From contig ML680053.1 in NCBI GenBank assembly GCA_007922225.1, positions 8,788,217 through 8,852,216 of the forward strand: 64,000 nucleotides of DNA. Direction: 5' to 3'. Every line of letters begins with the position of its first letter. Within the stretch, counting starts at the first letter, position 1. Made by a program: the position numbers and the translations under genes. The notes beneath the pieces were generated by a model. That model was not told where the DNA came from, did no database searches, and saw nothing but the letters and a program-made list of their open reading frames with translations. This DNA comes from Emydura subglobosa (lineage: Eukaryota > Chordata > Testudines > Chelidae). This document shows positions 54,081 through 64,000 of this stretch, one piece after another.

Positions 54081-57000
54081 TTTAGATCCCCTGACTCCCA
54101 GTCAGATGTCTTAGCCACTCTCTTTGTGCAAGTCTTGCTATAAATACAGCATTTGTTCACAGATCACATTGGATTCTCCTTAGAGCTACTCATTGCATTA
54201 GAGTTTTAAGGAATAGGCCCTGTGATTGATTGATTGTTTAATTTACCTATCCTTATTTTTCCATTCCCCCAACAAACCTGGCACAATATTAAGGCTGTTG
54301 TTAGCAGCTCTGCTAGAAGCGGAGCATTCCAGAAAGGATGGTTGAGTGGGTTATAAATGGCTAAAGCCAGACATAAATATATAAATAAATCTGCAGAGAG
54401 TTATTACAACAAAATACTGTTTACTAAACTATAAATTACCAGACACTCACCTAGCACTTTGCTAGCTGGAAAGCGACCTGCAAACCACTATCTTGGTTTA
54501 TTCGCTTTGTAGAAGCATTTAACATAGCAACATTGTTGACATTCAACTTCTAACAGACAAAATATACAGCCTTCTCGCACGTCGAACTTTAAAAGAGTTC
54601 AGGGCCAGAATGGATTACAGGAGGAAGAATTTGGGGTTTGTTACCTCAAACTGCTGAAGATGCAACATTTGCTCCATTCATTGAGATGTGATAAAGGTCT
54701 AAATATTGAGTACTTATATAGAGAAGCTTTGCTAATATTAAAAAAAAAACAAAACCTGATACTTGACAAGAGATAGGCAGCTGGAAGGCAAAATTGTAAA
54801 TCAAGAAAAATAATCACTGGAAAAGAAGAAGTTCAGCCTTGAGAAACTTCAAGTTGATTATTCAAGAAAACAGAATTAGCATCACCTGCTATTTGACTGA
54901 GTCGACACGTTCAAACAGGAGGACTTATAGCTGTTCAAACTCTCGGGCTGATGTTAGAAGCATTTTAAAATTCACTTGGCATGCCACTCAGCAGGGATGA
55001 ATAGTACTCATCCCTTCACTCATACTGCGCCGGGTGGCACATTTCTTTCTGTAAAGTCAGAGCTTAATTTGTGCCTGCGCTTGCCAGAGCTCACCCCCGG
55101 CAGCTTTTTTCATGCTGGGGCATGGCCCCAGCACTTCTTCTCTTATGGTGTCCTCCATGCATTGTGCACGTGAGGCCATGCTGCCAGGGGCAGAGCAGCG
55201 TGCTCTGGAAAATGGCATCTTCCATGTGGTGTGGGCTGTTTGAGCCCAGCACCTCTCTATGAATTAAGCACTGTATAAAGTATTCTTAGGGATCCTTGAA
55301 CCAGTGCCACATGGGAAGTGATTTATAGCTCAGTTAAGAACCTTCCAAGCTACGTCATTAGGTGCTTAGTGTGCGGTTCTGTGGACAGGGCTGGAAAATT
55401 TTTGCTATATACCTTCCTATAGCCATCAGCTCCCTTCTCTCAGTAAAAAGCAGCAGCCATTTGCACCAGCATTCGAAGAAGAGTCTCTTGTTTATCTGCT
55501 GTGGTTCTGTCTTTGCATTTAATTCGGTCTTATTTTAATAGAGTCTCCCTAGTATTTTTTTTTAGTGATGTGATTATTGTAGGTTTTAACGCCAGTCTTA
55601 TTTGGGTGCAGTTCACACAATTGTTTAGCCTGTACTTACAAGCACCCCTTTGGATGACTCCAGAGGAGCCAGTTACATGGCCCTCCAGCACCAGCATATC
55701 AAGGACCAACATCAGTGCAAGGGGTCACAGTCGAGAAAGCACTGAGGTTTGAGGTTCAGCCCATAATTTAACAGATGTGGCTCAGGTATCAGTCCCTTTG
55801 GCGTTCGAGGATAGGAGCAAATGGTTCTAGAGAATTAATAGAGGTCTAATGTCTCTAAACTGACTTCAGATTGCAGCTGGTCAGCATTTCTTAATATTGG
55901 GGAAAAATTAACTGGTTTTCTAACCACCTCCTACTTTGGACAGTTACACTGCAGGTGGCATAGAGAAGGAAAATTGTGTTCCTCCTTTTCCCCAAGGATG
56001 CCATGCCTCTTTCTCTGGAGAGCCACAATGCCACAGACATGCAATCATTTCAAGAATGTATGGGTCAAGAACAAACAAAACTCCTTGAATGCTACATGCT
56101 GACGGTATGGAGTCTCTAACCACAAGCAACTTACTTTCAGAGAAGGGTGCAGCCTACACAAGGGAGTGAGGGTGTCTGTCATCTACCACCTCATTTTTGG
56201 CGACCTGTTTCCATTAATCGTAGCATTTCCTATTTTGCAGTACTGTATTTTGCAGCCAGGAAGATGAACATCTTCCCCTCTAAGGATTTTGCCAGTTGGA
56301 TCTATAAACCAGGCCTGTAACAGAACACCAAAGGGACCTGCAAAATCAGCTATGTAGGAGCTGAATGGTCCTTAAGAGGTCAAACAAAATTATATTGGAA
56401 ATTTCGGGGTATTTTAAAGGAAGTCAGTTAAGAAAGGAATCCTCCCTCCTGGAAATGCTCCTTAGTGCAGGCTTCACCATATTACCTAGCACAAGAGAAA
56501 CAGCCGATTCAAACAAAGTTTCCCGTTGATTACGCTGTAAAGAGAAAAAATGACATGCTATAGCAGGAAAATATGCATTACAAAGCTGCTACATTATACT
56601 CTTGATCCACAACACACACTTCTCATTAAAGATCAAAGGCAAAATATGTTGGAGCCCAAAATCTGTTTAGGAAAATGTGACAAAGCATTTTAAAAGGCCA
56701 TTTTTATTTTCAAGATTTACTTATTGGCAGCTTTTTCCGTGTTAATACAAAAGGCCAGTCAATATCTTCAGCAAATAATACATGATATCGAGCTAATTAA
56801 TGCTAAGTTACAATGTATCACAGCCACAAAGTTTACCAAGAGTTTTAGCCTCATTCAGGTCAATAAAAATGATAGCACAGGTTAAAGAAAGATTTGCCGT
56901 GTGCGTGTCCAAGCTCTTTTCCAATTTTGCTTTAACAACAATGTGTAAAGTCCAATGTATTATTAGAACATGGCACTAGAGGTGTAATATAACAAATACC

Positions 57001-58310
57001 ATAGTGCTTCCATATTAGAGGTTTATATAAAGAAATTGCCTAAGCAAATAATTATACATACATTGGAGTCTGAGACTTAAGAGTACAAAGCAACAAGAAA
57101 ATTAAATGAATCTATGGTCATGGATCGAAAAACTACTATAATACAGAGTCAATGCCAAACTGATACCTTGAATTGCTTCTCCAAGGTACAGTTTCATAAG
57201 ATGATCACTGTATGAGTAAGACACAAAATGATTCATAACACTTGGCGTCATTTTCACTTAAGCTTAAAAAAAAAAAAACCCATACAAAATTGTATGCCTG
57301 CTTCTCAAGCAAGACCTGTAACTACAAGCTTCCATTACTCAAACACATTGGACTGCCGTCTAAAACTGTGCTCTGCTTCTGAGCTTCATACATGATCAAT
57401 GCAAGCACAGTATTTTGGTCAGATCTGATCTGTTTTTAACTCTCTCAATAAGTATTCTCAAAACTAGTTCATTATATTAGGAAATTACTGTTTACAGAGC
57501 TATTTTTACTCAAGGAAAAGTCTTTTCAGCCCACAATTGACATCAAAGAAGCACAATCCTTACCCACTATGTTCAGGCTGAGAAAAAGAGGTAATGATAT
57601 CTTATGGACAGTGCTTATTAGTGTACTATCACTAATTACTCTAAATTATACGTTCAGGGAACAGTAATGTAATAAAACTATGTTTGGTCTATGAAATATT
57701 CAGCTGAACTGCTAGCACCAAAAGAAGTGACTGAGCCGGTATCCATATCTTTTTCCAAATTGTTGTTGGTTTGGAAATATTGATACATGTTTTTAAATCC
57801 AAGTTCATGAAAGTGCCTGCGGATGAGAAATATAACACTATTTCAAAACACACAATGGAGTCCTGCATCAGGATGCTCTGGGCACACACTATATACACAT
57901 CCTAAGCATTCATTTGGCTGGCGGCCTGGAAGAATGCCAGTGTAGCCCCAGACTTAAAGTTCATCTCTTAAAAAAGGACCAAACGTGAGCTGCAAAAGAG
58001 ATCCCGCATTCTTCAGTATCATCAAGGGAAGCCATTCTAGCCTCCAACAGAAAGTGATGCAGCAAACTGTGCTCTGTATTTTATTGAGCACTTTGTGCAA
58101 ACATTTTTCCTAACCAACTCCAGAGACTGCAAAAAAAGATTAACCATACTATATTCTGCTATGTTGACCTACAGGTGGAGTGGCCAGCCTGCCATGCTTT
58201 AAGATCAGGAACCTGATTTAGGTGCGAGTCAGATAGGTCAAAGTGGCAGGAATTGCCTTCACTGAGATAAATCTCAGCAAAAAAATCTCTTGGCCCACTT
58301 GGGCCAGGTC

Positions 58311-58561
58311 TTAATTGAAATTGCAGCAAGTCAAATAGCTGATACTTTTCCCCTCTCCTGGTAATGGGGATGCCACATTGTTCACAAGCGTGTTCTGTCT
58401 TGCCTCACTGATCAACCGGCAGGCTAAGTCCAGAAAGAGTTTTTCCACATTATCTGATTCTTTAGCAGAGGTTTCCAGATAGTACATGTTTTGGGCCTCT
58501 GAAAATTCTTCAGCTCTTTGTTGGGAGACTTCTCTTTTCTCGGCTAAATCAATCTTATTAC
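58311..58561 (-). CDS. RAB30: RAB30 last coding exon (residues 121-203)
   Basis: Rab30 is a small Ras-like GTPase of the Golgi. On the minus strand this exon follows TTGATGCAG and opens by completing Gly121, then NKIDLAEKREVSQQ, MYYLETSAKESDNVEKLF and the C-terminus SYLTCCNFN, then TAA. NKID is the G4 box and ETSAK the G5 box, which read the guanine base. The CC pair near the end is the prenylation site. The sequence differs from the human protein I remember at only three positions (K, N and A for R, D and S). Phase and reading frame join exactly to the exon at 60938-61121. Confidence 0.97.
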
Positions 58562-60937
58562 CTGCATCAATAAAATATTTTAGAAAGAGAATTAATTTAA
58601 CTTGTAAGACAAAACCAACAGAAATTGATCGGGAAGAAAGGATGGGTTTGTCACCATGTCTTCCATTAGGTTATTTTAAACAAGTTATTGGTCTTATAAA
58701 GCTACAGTACTCAGTGCTCACTCTCCTGTCCCCCCCAAAAAGTGGCTTCTCTGATAGACAATCAAGCCTTTTTAATAGCAGCTCACTTAATGGAATTTTC
58801 CCCATGAACACACAAGCCACTCAGCATTAATTTAGTGCTAATGCACCTACCTGTTTAATATCAACTGACATGAAAGGATTTCCCTTTTAATATCTATTGA
58901 ACAATCACGGGTTCTTGCTCCAAAGAGAAAACTCAAAAATGTCACCTGGGGATGCCAAATGCAACATTTGCTCATGTAATTCTGAGGTTTAAAACAAATG
59001 CTGCTCTCCAGTTTAATGATATATTTTTGTTCATACATGGTTCCTGAACATGGGGATTGATGGTGCTGGAAAGCTGATAGATCTAGTCCGGGTGAGAATC
59101 CCCTCCCAACCCCCCTTTGGAGATTTCATTTTTAGCTTATGGCAGAGCAGCTCAACATGTGTGTACAAAATAAACCAACTAAGGATTAACCTGATATTCA
59201 TTGTAGTTGGTTTGGGAAGGGGTGGGAGCTGAGTAGAGGATATACTGTTTCACTAGTGACCCCGGCCACTGCCATCATTTCCACCCTACAACCTCTCCTT
59301 TACATTGACATGGTTTTATGGACATACTTTATATGAAGTGCACATTTATAAATAATAAATAAATAATTTAATAAGTGATTCCTAGAGTATATAAGCATCT
59401 TACCAAGTTATAGATGGTTATTAGCACGTCAGTAGAAGGTGCTACAGATGGTTATAAGCAACCGACTGGATTCTAGCAATTCATTAGCACATTATTAATT
59501 GTTTATTAATCTTTTATAAACAGATTATAAAATATACTGTACCTTTAATCTACAGTGTGAATGGTTTCTTATCATGGAACCTCCCTGCATTTTAGATTGC
59601 ATTGTTAGTGTGTATTAGGGCACCTAGAGTCTGGGGTAAGTCTTTTTAATTATTTTTAAATCCAAATAAAGACTAAATACACCAGATTATTCTGTAGAAT
59701 TGTACTACCTAGTCTTTAAATGTTAAGCAATTTAAAAGACAGAGAAATCTTGCTGTTGAATAATCATTCAACCAACCAGCTGACTAACCCTTTCCCCAAA
59801 TTACATGTCCATCGTTCTTTGCAAATGCTTGGACCTAGTCCCTGGACCAAGTCCCTGAAAAGTGATGTTTTGACGACTGGAGTCTGAAAACCAAGTGCAG
59901 CTATGCTGAATGTTAATGGGCCTCATCATTGTGTATATCTTTGCGCACTCTTCTGCTAGCAAACTGGGGGCTGACAGCTGGATTAGCTTCACCTCAAGCA
60001 AAGACACGCCACTCAATACTCTGGTATTTTATTAATGTAGATGTTTTTAAGTATTCTAACAATCCACGTGAAATTTTGATTTAGTACTGGTGAAAGGTGC
60101 AGACTGACAGCCCCAGAGCCAGAAGCCTTTTGTTTATTCACAAGACAGGGATGCTACCGACAGCAGCACATGCTTTTCTCTACTGCCCTGCCACTGTGCC
60201 TGATTAATGAGGGAGAAGAGAAAGACACTCCAGACTCTATATGCCCACTAAGTCCTTGGCCTCTCTGCTGAGGATGCTAATTGGGATGGTGTTTTTTGTG
60301 TTGCAGACACCTGCCCACTGCAACAAGATTGAGGCCATTGAACAGCCATCAGAGCGTAATAACTTTCAGCCACTATCAACCTGGTCTAGATTTGAACTGG
60401 GAACCTAGAAGTGAAAAGCTTCAGTTATTTTTCCAAACTGCAGCTGCAGTCAAAGCCATGGAGCTACATAACCAAATGCATAATTCATGAAGTGGAAGGG
60501 AAAATGAAGAAATCATTAAATGGTTCCGAGTTTGTTTGGGTTTTATACCTAAATACACCTACATTCTGAATAAACGTATATGGCTTGAAATGGCCTCCAC
60601 TTTGAGAAGCGGCAGTGGCTATTCTGAATGTATTATTAGTGCATTGGCTTTATGTATTGGAGGAGTCACTCAGATGCAGAAGCTGTCTTGGCAATTTCAC
60701 CCAGGTGACTGACTTTACAGTAAGGTTCTGTACCTTTATCTCTAGAATCTATTGGCATCAAACAGTGCCGAGTCCAGCATATCAGAATGAGATCCTGGCA
60801 CCATGAGATAAAACAAATGCAGCATTTTCCCCTGTTAATGCCTTTGTCTGCCATTGACTCTAATCATACTCCAAATGGACACGGCTGATTATTCTCTCCT
60901 GGCGAAATGAGCTCTTCTAAGCACAGTCCTCACTTAC
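58562..60937 (-). other. RAB30: RAB30 intron
   Basis: A 2376-base intron with donor GTAAGT next to 60938 and acceptor CAG at 58562-58564. Contents are mostly unassigned; AATAAATAAATAA-type simple sequence lies near 59350. A segment at 60300-60470 resembles an old SINE (GGTCTAGATTTGAACTGGGA). Confidence 0.75.
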
Positions 60938-61121
60938 CCACTAGCACGGTTATGACCTTATTGCTGGCATACTGTTCTATTTCTCTCAGCCATTCAGGAA
61001 GGCATCGGAAGGATTCTTCACAGGTTATGTCGTAGGTCAGTATTAATGCATTAGCGCTGCGATAGTAACTCTGCGTAATGGACCGGAATCTCTCCTGCCC
61101 TGCCGTGTCCCAGATCTGCAG
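60938..61121 (-). CDS. RAB30: RAB30 internal coding exon (residues 60-120)
   Basis: On the minus strand the exon follows a pyrimidine-rich acceptor ending CCAAAAG and encodes [38 protein letters not shown] and NKVITVLV plus the first base of Gly121. WDTAGQE is the G3 box with the catalytic glutamine. The donor is G then GTAAGT, phase 1. The sequence equals human Rab30 as I remember it. A longer open frame reads a few codons into the intron at both ends and should be ignored. Residues 1-59, including the P-loop, lie upstream beyond the window's right edge. Confidence 0.97.
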
Positions 61122-61690
61122 CTTTTGGCACAACAGGGAGGGGGAGAAAGAGGAGGATAAAATATTTTTTTTTTAAAAAGCATTAAACCATCCTTTACTT
61201 ATCAACAGTGCAGCACCTAAATGCTTTCAGGGAAATCCTGGGAATCCCTGGCAATCCTGGGAAATCAGGTGGCTTTTATTCCATTTGGCTGCCCCTCTCT
61301 TCCCCCACCCCTCCACAATTTTTGTTTCTGTTCCTGCATTTAAAGATTTAAATTCAAAGCTCTAAGTCGCCTGGCATTCCAGCTGATTTCCCTTGGAAGC
61401 AGCAGGTCTGGAAGCTTTCGTGCGACTTTTAGCATTTCAGTCAGCAGTGGAAGAAGTAAGCTATGCTGGCTTGGAATTCTAATGCTGGCATTACTGGCAG
61501 AAAACAAATGCCCCCTGCACTGAGGGCATTGACAACTGCTGAAAAACAAACATCTCCCCCAGCTGCAAACAAAGTGATCACATTTCAAATGAAGAGTGCC
61601 AGAGAGGAGGCTGAGGATAGAAACCATAAGAAAGAATAAATAGTTTGGACTTGTGTATGAATTTTCACCCAAGCATCTCAAGTTGCTCGG
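61122..61690 (-). other. RAB30: RAB30 upstream intron, proximal part
   Basis: A T run (61165-61174) and the repeated word AATCCTGGGAA (61232-61263) are the only structure. A 124-codon minus frame (61340-61714) has no family resemblance. Confidence 0.5.
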
Positions 61691-61865
61691 TCTGCATAGC
61701 CTTGCACAGGTCACTTCACTGCTCTCTGTCTCTGCTCCCAGTCTGGAACTATAAGGGGGAGTATATACCCACTTACCTACATCAAGGGGTTGTGAGGCTT
61801 AACTGACGTGTGTAAAGCTCTTTGAGATCTTGAAAGGCAATATACAGTCTAAAGTACTATCATTC
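61690..61865 (+). repeat. MIR-like SINE, sense
   Basis: CACAGGTCACTTCACTGCTC, then CAAGGGGTTGTGAGGCTTAA, GTGTAAAGCTCTTTGAGATC and AATATACAGTCTAAAGTAC. This order matches the CORE and tail of MIR. Confidence 0.6.
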
Positions 61866-64000
61866 ACACCATCATCTTGGGGGAAGGGAGGCATTTAAAA
61901 TAACATTGGCTCTGATCCAGTAGGGAGCTCTGTGTCAGACCAGGGGGCTGCCTACACAGGGACCACTGCAGGATTGGGTCCTAAAATCATGCTAGCTGGT
62001 AAAGGGCCTTTCAGATTAGTTGCAAGATACAAGTGACTTCCAGCCACACTAAAACAGAGGAGTCCTTATTTGGGACATGACCAAAAAGGACACACTGCAG
62101 CCATGTTTACACGGGAAATTTACCAACAATTTCAAAATGGTCTAACATTGGTTAGAATTGGAACAGTGGTTCAGCTAGTCTGGTATGAAACTGGGGAAAA
62201 GGTACATAAACACGGCTCAGATGACAGAACCATTTTCACAGAGGTTTGGTAAATCTGCTGAAATGCCAGTCTAATCAAAACCTTACCAATCACTGTAGCC
62301 TACAGCTGCATCGGTGTTCAAACCAGTCTGAAGTTTGGGGTAAGTTACCGCTCCACTATATACGAGACTTTTAAGATTCTGTATTCTTAAGAGTAGCTCT
62401 ACAGCAAAAGGCCATAGGCAAGAAGGAGCTCAAAAACAAACAAGTACATGCTAAAAGACAGACGCATCCAGAACCACAAGGAATTTCCTAGGATTTAGCA
62501 GAAATTTAGGAAGCTTCTGTTAGCAAGGCCACATAGTTTCCGAAGAACGATACATTGCAGGCCCTATAGATATCATGATTATAGTCTATTCTACTGAGAA
62601 GAGACCTAAAAACCTGGAAGTCCTGTCTGCTCTGCACAGATAAGGATGCTCTCCTGTCACTTTTTATAAAAGTAATGCTAGAGTGCTGATGGCCATATTT
62701 CTTTTCTGCCATTGTTGTGCAGGGTGCTGTGCACTGGTTGCTTGCCACCCCGGCCACAGTGGGCTGTTTTCTGATGTATAGACGGAATATACTATCACCG
62801 AACATCCTTTGCATGGAACTCACCGTTAACATCTGTCTCTGTAGCACATTTGCCCACCACCTGCAACACATTTCTTGACTAAACTCTAATAAGTAGATCT
62901 GGAGACATCAGATGACCTTAAAGTTTCACCAAATCACTGGTCTCATGCCTAATATGGCTGCCTCAGGAAACAAATGTGTATCATTTTAGCAGGTTGTTAG
63001 ACTGATGAACTTCTGATCCGCTATAATAAAAGACAACTTTGTTTAAATGTAGTCAATGGTTCATAATGAAGGAACGTCCCAAATTTCAGCATTTTAACTC
63101 AAAAGGGCACTTCCCTCTTTCAGGTTTTGGTTTTTAAAGTGCCGATCACCATATCTGAACATCTGAATGGTTGAAATCCGATCAGAAAGACCAGCTACAT
63201 TTTGGTGACCTTTGCTGTAAAGGCTAAAGTCAATGGGAATTGTTTCTGTACTCAGCAGCCCACAACAGAGTGAACAAAACTTAAAAGATTCTAGCTCAAG
63301 GGGAAGATGAAAGTTAAATTGTGTCAATCACAGCATTAGAGGTAATCTGTGTTATATTAGCTTCTGGGAGATGAGAGCCCCAACTTAGCCCATTATGATT
63401 CCAGACCTTAGGGTATGACTTTGAAAAGCTGCCTCTGATTTTGTGGAGAGAAAATTAATTGTGGTACCAATTGCCAGCACTCAGACTTCAAACCACACTG
63501 TCTGGCCTATTGGCACATGGTGTTTAGATGGCTAAGTACTAAGAACTGCGTAAAGTGGGATGTAAAATTGTAAGCACAATTCCTTGGGGGGGGGGGTGAG
63601 TCAGGTGTCAGGTTGAAACTGCATTAAAATCAGCAGGTTTGATGTTTTTGTTACTATAATAATTGTTTACTGATGTGTACACACACACTTCGCATTTCTG
63701 CAGGGTAGTCTAGGGATGATCTCTGACCTGAAAATGGCTTTTTGATATGCCGATGTTCTATCAATCAAACAGGAGGAATTGCTTTGGGGAGCAACAGGAC
63801 AAAAACTCCTGTGCTTGGATTTAGCTGTCATTCAACCCACTGGTTGGATATTTATATTTAAGTCAGAAGAAAAGCCCTAGAATTTGTGATCACTGCTAAA
63901 ATCTCCTTTCAGACAAAATGTATGTGTCTGTTTTTATCACTGTTCAGCTGCTTTCTGCCAAAATAAGTGAATTTACCATCTACATTTAATGGTCTTCCCA
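61866..64000 (-). other. RAB30: RAB30 upstream intron, to window edge
   Basis: I looked for the short exon that should carry Rab30 residues 32-59 (ATIGVDFMIKT) and did not find it, so it must lie beyond 64000. A G run stands at 63587-63597. Nothing else was recognised. Confidence 0.45.

Larger units (their letters stand above)
49341..58310 (-). other. RAB30: Region downstream of RAB30 stop, possible long 3' UTR
   Basis: RAB30 mRNAs in mammals have long 3' UTRs (from memory). On the minus strand, AATAAA-type signals read out at several points, for example near 50830-50850 and at about 49362. Part of this region (49340-51000) is nearly free of recognisable transposons, which suits a retained UTR. 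Where the transcript ends cannot be told from sequence. The block at 52090-52490 looks like an LTR-type repeat (GGCCTACCTGCCACCAGAGG), which argues against one unbroken conserved UTR. Confidence 0.3.

Noticed and set aside
57940..58310. Further coding exon just after the RAB30 stop
   Set aside because: The RAB30 frame ends at TAA with the expected CCNFN terminus. The sequence beyond is 3' UTR-like.
1..64000. CRISPR arrays, operons, bacterial promoters or replication origins
   Set aside because: The window is a vertebrate genome segment with introns and LINEs, and no regularly spaced direct repeats of CRISPR type were seen.

Overview
This is vertebrate nuclear DNA, most likely from a turtle; a crocodilian is the main alternative. 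The evidence is long introns with GT/AG splice sites, a conserved amniote gene neighbourhood, and the repeat load. Repeats include many degenerate CR1 LINEs, a Penelope-like element with a GIY-YIG domain, MIR/CORE-type SINEs with a long tail, hAT elements, and many short inverted-repeat elements whose ends read like GGGTATGTCTACA.

Three recognisable genes lie in the order PRCP (-), DDIAS (+), RAB30 (-), which from memory matches the human 11q14 order. PRCP is present only as its first coding exon (23863-24015), and its remaining exons were not found. DDIAS has a complete coding region in five exons (30871-41128, predicted 1021 residues). RAB30 contributes its last two coding exons (60938-61121 and 58311-58561, residues 60-203), with the 5' exons beyond the right edge. 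PRCP and DDIAS are head to head across a GC-rich island (about 23340-25110) with seven ATTGG (inverted CCAAT) boxes in one orientation, a TCACGTGA E-box and a CRE-like site. This looks like a shared bidirectional promoter. DDIAS and RAB30 are tail to tail.

Layout: 1-23.8 kb is PRCP intron 1 or beyond, mostly decayed transposons (CR1, Penelope, hAT, LTR-like copies, nested MITEs). 23.3-25.1 kb is a minisatellite plus the CpG-island promoter. 25.1-30.85 kb is the inferred 5' intron of DDIAS, holding a 2-kb antisense CR1. 30.85-41.4 kb is DDIAS, with a clean 967-bp hAT insertion (8-bp target duplication) in one intron. 41.4-49 kb is intergenic, with a 1.1-kb inverted-repeat element and an unidentified open exon-like ORF at 47862-48287. 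About 49-58.3 kb is probably in part the RAB30 3' UTR, and 58.3-64 kb is RAB30 coding exons and introns.

No wholly new biological system is evident. The best candidates for follow-up are the unidentified ORF at 47.9 kb, the NF-Y-type box array between PRCP and DDIAS, and several well-delimited inverted-repeat elements. Repeat identities are from memory and inspection, not from a database search.
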